Assembly (NCBI GenBank): GCA_945874735.1
Contig: CAMCHI010000001.1
Coordinates: 112,662 to 176,661, forward strand
DNA from: an uncultured Arcanobacterium sp.
Lineage (GTDB): Bacteria; Actinomycetota; Actinomycetes; Actinomycetales; Actinomycetaceae
DNA length: 64,000 bases
Reading direction: 5' to 3'
Shown here: one piece after another, positions 38,031-46,600 of the stretch
Position numbering within the stretch: position 1 is the first letter of the stretch
How the letters are laid out: the number at the start of each line of letters is the position of its first letter
Notes under the pieces: generated by a model
Database searches by the model: none
What the model was told of the DNA's origin: nothing
The model's input: only the letters and a program-made list of their open reading frames with translations
Made by a program: the position numbers and the translations under genes

Positions 38031-38061
38031 GGTTGCTATTTATTTGCCTTTAGGCAAAGGT

Positions 38062-41000
38062 CTAGCTTTCTTTTCGACGCGCAATAGTTAATGCGCCACC
38101 AGCAGCTAGGAGTAGCAGCATAGCGAATGCTACAACGGAAGTTGTTGCACCGGTATGTGCTAGACCGCCCTTGAGATTTACTGGCTTCACAGTTGCTGGA
38201 GCCTTCGGTGCAGCAACTACTGGCTTAGAATCGGTCAAAGGAGGCTTAACGGTATCCTTCTTTAGTACTTCCAGTGCTAGTTCAATATCAGCCAGCTTGG
38301 TTTGGGTACGCTTAATCACTACGTGATGTGCGCCTACCGTGGCTTCAGCTGGAATATTAAACTCGAAGCGTAGCTCGCCATTAGCATTGGCTCGTACCTC
38401 TTGTGCAAGCAGAATCGGAGTAGAATGCAACCAGATTTCTACCTTCTCATCTGCCTGGAATCCCTTACCAGTTACCACTACTTTATCGCCGTTATAAGCG
38501 AGTTCTTTATCCAGTGCAGCTAACTTAGTAGCAGGTGCTTCTGGGGTAGCTGGGTCAGTACTTGGAGTACCTGGGTCTTCAGTACTAGTGCCTGGGTCTT
38601 CAGTGCCAGTGCTTGGGTCAGAACTACCTGGGTCGGTACCGCCAGTGCCCGGTTCGCTGCTTCCAGGGTCAGTACCAGGAGCGCTTGGATCTTCAGTACC
38701 AGTGCTTGGGTCAGAACTACCTGGGTCGGTACCGCCAGTGCCCGGCTCGCTACTTCCAGGGTCAGTGCCAGGAGCGCCTGGATCTTCACCAGGAGCGCCT
38801 GGATCTTCACCAGGAGTTGGTTCTTCTGGTGAAACTGGGTTGGCGATAGCAATTGCAATCACGATGGTCTTTACTAGCTCACCTTGGGTGAGAGTGTAGG
38901 AAATTTCTCCTTCAAATTCACCAGTTGGGTTACCAGAGATGGTGCCAGTATTTCCATTGAGTTCTAGGCTCAAACCAGCAGGCAATTCCGCGTTAGCGGT
39001 TAAGGTGTATGGCTTGCTGGAATCAACAGTGAAGTTGAAGGAAATAGGATCAATAGGTGTTCCTACTTCTGCTTCTAGCAAGGCTTCTGCCTGATCGTTG
39101 CTAAATAGCAAAGAGATTGGAGTGGCAGGAGTGCTTGATGCAGGCGGCACGAAAGTAGGCGCAGGAGTTACCGGCTCAGCTGGTTGTTCTGGAGCAGTAA
39201 GCTCTACTGGCGGAACTTGCGAAGCCACACAGAAAGCGGCTGCCGAAGCGAACTGATCTTCTGTTGGTGGACGTTCATCCCATACGTCGGTAATCTCTAA
39301 CTTCACAAATTGACCACGGGTGTTTTCTGGCATTACTGCCTTTTGCCATTCTCCGTTGTTTTGGAATTCACCCGTAACAACTGGTGCGCCCCAGCCATCT
39401 GCATTACCTGCTAGCTCGGTTTCAGATAGGTAAATGTTGTAATTCTTGATACGGCCATTTACCTTGCCCACGCGTGGACGGTATTCCAAAGTGGTCATAT
39501 TCTTGCCAGCTAATGCTTCTGTTGGGTTAAATACTACCCAGAACGGGAACTGTCCGAATGCTCCGTCCCACTGTGAGTGCCAGAAAGTGTTTTCGTTGGC
39601 AGAGCCGTCAGAACGTACATCGAAAGCTGCTCCGATTCGTCCGTTCGTGTTACCCTCACCGCGTAGTTCTTCGGAGCTAGCGGAAATATTGTTGAAACCA
39701 GCACCGCACAAACGTGGGCCTACTACACCGCTGAGGTTTGCCGTAGCTGTCTTATTTGCTACTTCAGTATTCCAAGTGAAAGTTACAGTGCCTTCGGTAG
39801 AGGTTACATTTTGTACCTTGAACTTGGCTACTGCGGAGTCCCCTGGGCTCATAGCAGGTAGCGTCACTTCAGATGGTGCAATTCTCCAACCTTCAGAAAC
39901 TTGTGGAGTGATAGTAGATTCGCCAATTTCTTGTCCTTGTGGAGCAAATACGGTCACGGTTAGTTCCGCAGGAGTGGTTGGATCTACTTCCGTTACTTGT
40001 GTTGGGGAAATTAAGATACCCATTTCCTGTCCTAAGGAGAACTTCGCTTTATCAGCTAGTGCTCCATCAGTGGAAATCACATCGCGTGGGAACTGTACTA
40101 CCGATCCAACTGCTACCGTCTTGCCAGCACCTGAGAAAGAGGTGTTTAGCAAGGTGGGGTTGTTACGTACTTCTGGAGCGGATACGCCTTGAATATCTAC
40201 GTGACGTTCAGTGCCATCTGCAACTGCTAGGTATTGGTTGGTTACAGCATTGCGGAAGGTAACTTTATTGTTGCCTACTGGCACGATTTGCCACTTTTGA
40301 TGTACACGTAAAGCTGGCTCATCGGAAGCGCGATTTGGCCATTGTACGCTCATATCTTTACAAGCTGCCAATACAGCACCGGCTGCTACTTCAGTTACTA
40401 CCGAAAGATGCTTACCTTCTGTCTGGTCGATGGTTAGACAGGTGTTGGTTTGAGTGTTCTTTACTTGGTAGTAGTCATCGTAGGTCTTGGTGATTTGCCA
40501 AGGTCCTGCATTTACTGGGCTTAACTCGGGGAAGCTATATACGCCATTTGGAATATCAGCTCCTGCTACCTTGGAACGAATGAATGGCTTGCCTACAGAA
40601 TCTACTGCTTCCTTCATGCCACCTGCGCCTTCCCAGCGAGGCCAAGGACGCGAGTCGCTCCAAGTCATTTGGGCAAGGAAAGCAATGGAATCAGAGGTTT
40701 GCATTGCAACTTCGTTTTCGGTCATGTAGGAGTTATCAGGCCAGAGGGATACGCGCGCACCGAGTAGGCCTGCGTAATCCTTATTAATCTGTTTGTTGCT
40801 ATCGAAAGTTCCTACATTCCAAGTGCCGTTGTAGAGGTTTTGCGTATTCACACCATAAGCATCTTGCCGGCTCCAGTAGAGAGCTTGGGTGGTGTTCATC
40901 AACTTATAGCCTTGCTCTACTAATCTGTAGATATTGGAATTGTATTGGAAGAGCCAGTAGTCAATAATTACGTCGGTATCTACTTTGCGCTGTGCTCTTA

Positions 41001-42132
41001 AGTTAATACCATCGTTAAATACACGGAGAGTCTTGCCCTTGGACTTTACATGCTGATTAACTTCGTTAATGAAAGCGATGAAGGCGTCATCTTCGCGTGC
41101 ATCTGGGCCAAAAGTGTCACGTGCATACTGTAGTAATTGTGGGTAGTTGGAATAGCGATCGTGAATCATATATTCGTCTGCACCCATGTGCCAATACTTA
41201 GTGTCGAATGCTTCATCGTATTCGTCAATAAGTTTCTTGTAAAGAGCACGTGCTTCTGGTTTGGAAATATCTAGACCAGTAGCTTTGTAAGTGCCAGAGC
41301 TGCTTACTAGCTGATACTGTGGAGAGTTTTCCAGCCAGATACCCATGTGACCAGGGGAGTTAATCTCTGGAATTACGTCGATGTTATATTCTTTTGCTTT
41401 AGCTACAAAGCGAGCTACTTCTTCTGGAGTGTAGTAGCTCCAAGTGTTAGTGTCTGGATAGGTTTCGCTCTTGAGCTTCATTTCCAACAAAATTTGGTTG
41501 ATGCGCAAGTCGGCAATGTCATCTAGGAAACGCTCAATCCATTCGGTAGAAATGTTAATCTGGCAAGCGCACAGGATCACGCCACGTTCTTTATACTTTG
41601 GTACGGAAGTAACGCTACCAGCAGGTAGGGTTAGTTTTTGATCTCCGCGCGATTCTTGCCGTAGTAGCTGCGATACTGCACGAGTGCCATAGAAAACACC
41701 CGCATCGGTTTTGGCAGTTACTACCAAACCGTTAGCGCCAATCTCTAGCTTGAAGCCTTCTTCGCCTAATTCGGTTTGGGAATCATCTAATACTAGATGT
41801 ACGTCTTTAGAGGTTGCAGCAGAGCCTACTGCAATAGCGGGTACCTGGAAGCCGCCGAAAGCACTAAGTTCAGTAGAAAGAAGCGAGGCTCGCTTGGCTA
41901 ATTGTGGAGAGCTTACCACTCGTGCGCCATTGGTTAGCGTCCAAGTTCCTTCACCTGCTACGAAGCCGTCTAAGCTAGGTACGGTACTGGGAAGAGAGAT
42001 AGCGGCAGCTCCGGCGTTGTATGCTGCAGGTGCGCTTGCTTCTTCTGCTTGAGCACTTATAGGTGACAGAGCAGAGAGTAGCAAGGAAGCAAAAGCAGTT
42101 AGGCTTAGAGCAGCCTTCCAGCGTTTCTTCAT
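38062..42132 (-). CDS. Cell-wall-anchored family 20 glycoside hydrolase (beta-N-acetylhexosaminidase-like)
   Basis: A 1356-residue secreted surface enzyme. Signal peptide about 1-29; GH20b-like N-terminal domain ~55-175; GH20 barrel ~180-500 with the catalytic Asp319-Glu320 pair in WHMGADEYM and PEINSPGHMG. A ricin-like trefoil module (~545-670), a NEW3-like domain (~715-805), a discoidin/CBM32-like domain (~810-970) and an Ig-like putative-binding domain (~1000-1095) follow, then a Pro/Gly/Ser/Thr/Asp-rich repeat linker and another Ig/IPT-like module. The C-terminus is LAHTG, a hydrophobic helix and RRKES: an LAxTG signal as used by class E sortases. The expected role is release of GlcNAc/GalNAc from host or cell-surface glycans; substrate is not known. 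AGGAG before ATG 42132. Confidence 0.88.
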   Translation of the reverse strand: MKKRWKAALSLTAFASLLLSALSPISAQAEEASAPAAYNAGAAAISLPSTVPSLDGFVAGEGTWTLTNGARVVSSPQLAKRASLLSTELSAFGGFQVPAIAVGSAATSKDVHLVLDDSQTELGEEGFKLEIGANGLVVTAKTDAGVFYGTRAVSQLLRQESRGDQKLTLPAGSVTSVPKYKERGVILCACQINISTEWIERFLDDIADLRINQILLEMKLKSETYPDTNTWSYYTPEEVARFVAKAKEYNIDVIPEINSPGHMGIWLENSPQYQLVSSSGTYKATGLDISKPEARALYKKLIDEYDEAFDTKYWHMGADEYMIHDRYSNYPQLLQYARDTFGPDAREDDAFIAFINEVNQHVKSKGKTLRVFNDGINLRAQRKVDTDVIIDYWLFQYNSNIYRLVEQGYKLMNTTQALYWSRQDAYGVNTQNLYNGTWNVGTFDSNKQINKDYAGLLGARVSLWPDNSYMTENEVAMQTSDSIAFLAQMTWSDSRPWPRWEGAGGMKEAVDSVGKPFIRSKVAGADIPNGVYSFPELSPVNAGPWQITKTYDDYYQVKNTQTNTCLTIDQTEGKHLSVVTEVAAGAVLAACKDMSVQWPNRASDEPALRVHQKWQIVPVGNNKVTFRNAVTNQYLAVADGTERHVDIQGVSAPEVRNNPTLLNTSFSGAGKTVAVGSVVQFPRDVISTDGALADKAKFSLGQEMGILISPTQVTEVDPTTPAELTVTVFAPQGQEIGESTITPQVSEGWRIAPSEVTLPAMSPGDSAVAKFKVQNVTSTEGTVTFTWNTEVANKTATANLSGVVGPRLCGAGFNNISASSEELRGEGNTNGRIGAAFDVRSDGSANENTFWHSQWDGAFGQFPFWVVFNPTEALAGKNMTTLEYRPRVGKVNGRIKNYNIYLSETELAGNADGWGAPVVTGEFQNNGEWQKAVMPENTRGQFVKLEITDVWDERPPTEDQFASAAAFCVASQVPPVELTAPEQPAEPVTPAPTFVPPASSTPATPISLLFSNDQAEALLEAEVGTPIDPISFNFTVDSSKPYTLTANAELPAGLSLELNGNTGTISGNPTGEFEGEISYTLTQGELVKTIVIAIAIANPVSPEEPTPGEDPGAPGEDPGAPGTDPGSSEPGTGGTDPGSSDPSTGTEDPSAPGTDPGSSEPGTGGTDPGSSDPSTGTEDPGTSTEDPGTPSTDPATPEAPATKLAALDKELAYNGDKVVVTGKGFQADEKVEIWLHSTPILLAQEVRANANGELRFEFNIPAEATVGAHHVVIKRTQTKLADIELALEVLKKDTVKPPLTDSKPVVAAPKAPATVKPVNLKGGLAHTGATTSVVAFAMLLLLAAGGALTIARRKES
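38600..38830 (-). repeat. Tandem repeats encoding the hydrolase linker
   Basis: Two near-identical copies of a 93-base unit (31 residues; e.g. GCTTGGGTCA at 38611 and again at 38704) and, beside them, an 18-base GGATCTTCACCAGGAGCG-type unit repeated twice. They encode the PGSSEPGTGG / DPSTGTEDP type wall-spanning linker. Copy number is likely to vary between strains. Confidence 0.8.
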
Positions 42133-42517
42133 TGAAACTCCTAGTTTTTAGTGTTGTAAATTGCGTGTTTAAGATTTAGCGACGATGCTATATGCATGTG
42201 TGCAATCTCATTAATTTTATCTAAGTGACGTGGGGATATGCAATGAATTTTGTAAATTTTTTCCTTATTTTAACAATGTTAGAACTATTCAATTTTTGTG
42301 GACGGATATGTTGAAAGCCCAGCTAGTAGCTTTGTTGCAAAGAACCAAGAATTACAGACGGAGTAAATAGGGTGATGCTGAAGTATGCAAACACAAGTAA
42401 GGTGATGATGCTGCTACTTAGAGGAAAAATAATTAGCAAATGGTGTAGTATTAGACAGGTTGAACAACTCGTGTTCAACAAAATAAACCTAATTTACTAT
42501 TGTATAAAGGATGCAAA
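42133..42517. other. 385-base intergenic region between the divergent hydrolase and lipoprotein genes
   Basis: AT-rich and without a gene. The AGGAG site of the hydrolase lies at 42138-42142 on the minus strand. A 21-base perfect palindrome is found at 42459-42479. Long T/A tracts around 42245-42300 may hold promoter elements, but no convincing hexamer pair was fixed. Confidence 0.55.
42459..42479. promoter_or_regulatory. Operator-like inverted repeat upstream of the lipoprotein gene
   Basis: GTTGAACA (42459-42466), spacer ACTCG, TGTTCAAC (42472-42479): eight perfect pairs. Its end lies 38 bases before the proposed TTG start of the lipoprotein. Size and symmetry suit a dimeric repressor site; an mRNA leader hairpin is the alternative. 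Confidence 0.45.
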
Positions 42518-42958
42518 TTGTCGCGTAAAATTTCTAAGTTAGGTGTTCTAGTAGCAGTGGCTTTTGCTTTAACCGCTTGTACTAATGCAACTACCGAAGA
42601 AAAAGCAGAAACTAAAACTGAAGCAGTAGCAGAAACAACTGCGCCAGTTAGTGCTAAGATGCTGAACATTGTATTAGCAGATGCTTCTAAGGCAGTTTCT
42701 GAAATTGCTGCAGATGGCAGTACTTGCACTGTGCAGCCATTAAAGTATGTTGTTAAGTCTGGGGAAGAAATTCTGCTCGAAGGCGATTTTGTGACTGAAG
42801 GTCGCGTGCTAGGAACAGATGAGGCTAAGACTTGTAATGCAATGCTTACCATTCCAGAAGTGCCTGGCAAGGAAGCATACACTGTAGAACTAAACGGTAA
42901 AACGGTAGAAGTAGATGCGTTAAACCGCAGTGCTTTGACCGTGGATTTTGCTTTCTAA
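42518..42958 (+). CDS. Small lipoprotein of unknown function
   Basis: About 146 residues. The signal sequence SRKISKLGVLVAVAFALTAC ends in a lipobox (LTAC), so the mature protein would be lipidated and held at the outer face of the membrane. An Ala/Thr/Glu-rich linker is followed by a ~100-residue domain with two cysteines (in GSTCTV and AKTCNAM) that may form a disulphide; it was not matched to a family. TTG 42518 is chosen because AAAGGA lies seven bases upstream; TTG 42500 is less likely. Divergent from the surface hydrolase and has its own terminator. Confidence 0.7.
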   Translation: MSRKISKLGVLVAVAFALTACTNATTEEKAETKTEAVAETTAPVSAKMLNIVLADASKAVSEIAADGSTCTVQPLKYVVKSGEEILLEGDFVTEGRVLGTDEAKTCNAMLTIPEVPGKEAYTVELNGKTVEVDALNRSALTVDFAF

Positions 42959-42997
42959 ATCAGAAAATACAGCAAAATAAACTCTGAAAAATACTGG

Positions 42998-43041
42998 CAG
43001 GGTGGGATTCGCTATTTAGCGAAATACCCACCCTGTTTATT
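42998..43041. terminator. Bidirectional terminator between lipoprotein and SGNH-like genes
   Basis: CAGGGTGGG (42998-43006) pairs with CCCACCCTG (43027-43035), with an inner TTCGCT/AGCGAA stem. TTTATTTAA follows on the plus strand and a TATTTTT tract on the minus strand, so it can end both converging transcripts. Confidence 0.85.
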
Positions 43042-43073
43042 TAATAGGGTTTATATTGTGCAGCTTATTGAAG

Positions 43074-43667
43074 TTACTGCGGATTTATTCCTAGCCATTG
43101 ATACCAACCTTGGTTTAGTACTAGCCAAGCAATTAACCCGTAACCGGTTTGATGTGGTACGTATCCATTTCCTAAAGCTAGATCGGTCGTCCACTGTTCA
43201 TGCTTAACAAGCGGTCCAAAAGTTTCCACGTATGGCACTGCGCGTCGTCGGCAAACTTCTTGATAGGCAGTGCTTAATGCGTTGATAGTGCTAGGTGATA
43301 CATCACGACGGGGTGTAGGCCCTACTACTAAAGGCTGTATATTTTTCTTTACCGCCGTATCTATAATGTTGGCTAGATAAAGTCGGGAGCGTACATTGCT
43401 TACTCCTTTATCTAGGTCATGTGACCCCACTCCTAGTACTAGCCGGTTATCTCCCTCTGGGTCCAGACGGGGGAGTACATCGGTTTCCCAGTGTGTGCTA
43501 ATGGTGTACAAATCTGCTTCAGGGTAGACGAAAGTAAAGGGAAAAATCGGGGGCGTTAGTTGAGTGCGTGCCAGTACGCGCCCAGTCCACCCCAGGGCAC
43601 GTACATCTCCTAAGCCGGAGATTAATTCATCGCCAATGAAAAATATGCGCGGGTGGTGTTGCGTCAT
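43074..43667 (-). CDS. SGNH/GDSL-fold protein with replaced catalytic residues
   Basis: 197 residues resembling the SGNH/GDSL esterase fold: block I IGDELISGLGD, block III LGVGSHDLD, and a final block GNGYVPHQTGYG. In active enzymes block I is GDSL with Ser as nucleophile, block III GxND, and the last block Asp-x-x-His. Here Glu14 stands for Ser, His83 for Asn, and Tyr169 for the Asp three before His172. No frameshift was seen and codon use is normal. It starts about 30 bases after kgd on the same strand and is probably cotranscribed. Function is unknown; binding rather than hydrolysis is a possibility. Confidence 0.65.
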   Translation of the reverse strand: MTQHHPRIFFIGDELISGLGDVRALGWTGRVLARTQLTPPIFPFTFVYPEADLYTISTHWETDVLPRLDPEGDNRLVLGVGSHDLDKGVSNVRSRLYLANIIDTAVKKNIQPLVVGPTPRRDVSPSTINALSTAYQEVCRRRAVPYVETFGPLVKHEQWTTDLALGNGYVPHQTGYGLIAWLVLNQGWYQWLGINPQ

Positions 43668-43697
43668 GTTAGCTCCTTATAGCTGAATCATCTCGGA

Positions 43698-46600
43698 TTA
43701 TCTTTGGAATGCTTGCTCTAGAATCTGGGCAATTTCTGCTTTATGTTTAGCGCTTAAGCCAGTAGCAGGCGCGGCAGCTTTGGGGCGAGAAATAAGACGT
43801 ACAGGTTTATTTAGCTCGGTAAACATTTCGAGCGCTAAATGGCTCCAGGGGCCTTGATTAGCTGGCTCATCTTGCACCCAATACAACTCAGCTTGTGGAT
43901 AATTGCGTAATACTGCTTCTACTGCCGTATTAGGGGTGGGGTAGAGCTGCTCTAGGCGCACAATAGCACACTGATAGTCGCCCCGCACTGCACGTTCTTC
44001 CAGTAAATCGTAGTATATGCGTCCCGAACAGAGTAGTACTCGATTTACGTCTGTCACGCGGGGGTCTATTTCTGGTAGTACTGGTTGGAAAGTGCCTTGT
44101 GTAAATTCGCTTACTTGAGAAGTTACTCCTTTGCGACGTAAAAGCTGCTTAGGGGTAAAGACAATTAGTGGTTTGCGTGGACGACTAAAGGCTTGTTGCC
44201 GTAGTAAATGGAAGTAGTTAGCAGGAGTAGAGGGCTGGCAGACAGTCATATTTTCTTCTGCGCATAACTGTAAGTAGCGTTCGATACGTGCTGATGAATG
44301 ATCAGGCCCTTGCCCTTCATAGCCGTGTGGTAGCAGCATTACTAGCGAGGAGTGCTGGTTCCATTTTTGTTCGGCAGAGGAAATAAATTCATCGATGATG
44401 ATCTGGGCGCCATTTGCAAAGTCGCCAAATTGTGCTTCCCAAAGCACTAAGGCGTCGGGCCGTTCTACTGAGTAGCCGTACTCAAATGCTAATACAGAAT
44501 ACTCAGATAAGGAGGAATCGTAGATAGTAAATGGGGCTTGATTCTCGGTGAGGGAAGCTAGAGGCGTCCATTCTTGCCCGCTTTCAATACAATGAGCTAC
44601 GGCGTGACGTTGCACGAAAGTGCCACGGCGGGAATCTTGCCCAGAAATGCGCACTGGTACGCCGTCGATAAGTAGTGAACCGAAAGCGAGTAGCTCGGCG
44701 TAACCCCAATCAATATCTCCGCTGCGTGACATTTCGTTGCGACGGGTAAATAGTTGCCCAATTTTCTTGTGAATTTTGAAACCGGCAGGAATGTCAGAAT
44801 GTGCATCGCCGATACGCTGCAGAATTTCAGGGGCAATTGCGGTGGTCCAACCGAAAAATTCGCTACTTTGATCAGCTTGCGCTTTCGGTAAACCTAGGGC
44901 GTTAGCTGCATTATCTGGACTGGTTGGTTGGGTTTCAGCTTCACGCACTTGGGTAAATGCTTGATCTAGCAGATTTTGGAAGTCAGCCTCAATGCGAGTT
45001 AATTCTTCAGTAGTTAGTTCACCGCGTCCGATTAGGGCTTCGTGATAGAGCTGTCGAGTACTACGTTTGGCGTTTACCAGCGAGTACATAATAGGTTGGG
45101 TCATTGAAGGGTCGTCACCTTCGTTGTGTCCGCGTTTGCGGTAGCAGATAATATCTAGAATTACGTCTTTATGGAAAGTTTCTCGATATTGGAAAGCCAT
45201 TTCTGCCATACGTACCACGGCTTCGGGGTCATCTCCGTTTACGTGGAAAATTGGTACTTGTAAGCCTTTGGTTATATCGGTGGCGTAACGGGAGGAACGA
45301 GCAGCAGACGGAGCGGTAGTAAAGCCGATTTGGTTATTTATGATTACATGAATCGTGCCGCCAGTGCGATATGCTGGTAGCTGCGAATAGTTTAATACTT
45401 CAGTTACTACGCCTTGACCTGCGAAAGCGGAGTCGCCGTGGATTAATATCGGGAGAACGGGATAGTCACTTTCCCCTAAATTGAAACGGTCTAATTTAGC
45501 GCGTACTACGCCCTCTAGTACGCCGTCTGCAGCTTCCAGATGGGATGGGTTAGCAGCTAAATATACAGATACGGTATCTCCGGTGGGGGCGGTATATACT
45601 CCTTCAGTGCCTAAATGATATTTAACATCTCCTGACCCTTGCCAAGTAGACGGATCGTAAATTCCGTCAAACTCTGTGAAAATTTGAGCGTAGGATTTCC
45701 CGGCGATATTTGATAATACATTTAAGCGTCCACGATGAGCCATGCCGATAGCTACTTCGGAAAGACCGGTTTCTGCAGCTCCTTGCAAAATGGCATCTAA
45801 AGCGGGTATTAAGGCTTCTCCGCCTTCTAAGGAGAATCGTTTTTGTCCTACATATTTGGTTTGGAGAAAAGTCTCGAAAGCCTCTGCTTGATTGAGTTTA
45901 TCGAGAATGTTTAGTTGTGTTTTAGCACTAGTGGGGTTGGCAGGGCGTTCTAGCTGGTCTTGGAACCAACGACGTTGCACTGGATCTTGAATGTGCATAT
46001 ATTCAATTCCCACAGTTTTGCAATAGGCTTGCCGTAGTTGGTCTAAGATTTGCCGTAAAGTTAAATGTGAAGTATGCGCAAAACCGCCGGTAGGGAAGGT
46101 GCGGTCTAAATCCCAAAGAGTTAAACCGTAAGAAGCTAACTCTAAGTCGGGGTGTCTACGTAACCGGAAAGCTAACGGATCAGTGTCGGCAATTAGGTGT
46201 CCGCGAGAGCGATAAGCGTGAATCAGTTCAGCAATGCGGGCTGGTTTGCCTAGTTCTCGTTCTGGGTCGTATTCTACGTCTTTTTCCCAAATGAAGGGTT
46301 GATAAGGAATGCGTAGCGACATATAAACGCGATCAAAAAATCCGTCTAATCCTAAAAGTTTTTGCTCTAATAGCGCCAAGAAGCGTCCCGAAGTGGCACC
46401 TTGTATTACTCGATGATCATAGGTGGAGGTAAGGTGTACTACTTTAGAAACACCTAATCTAGCTAGTGCTAAATCGCTAGTTCCTTGAAATTCGGGCGGG
46501 TAAGTCATAGAACCTACCCCTACGATTAAACCTTGCTGATTCATTAGGCGCGGAATGGAATGAGTTGTGCCTAATCCGCCAGGGTTAGTGAGGGACGCAG

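Noticed and set aside
38588..38899. Open frames and regular repeats on the plus strand opposite the hydrolase linker, with a CRISPR-like look
   Set aside because: Repeats are codon-phased on the minus strand, have no unique spacers, and encode the Pro/Gly linker.
43074..43667. Frameshift or sequencing error making the SGNH gene look inactive
   Set aside because: All three motif changes are clean substitutions in one continuous frame with normal length.
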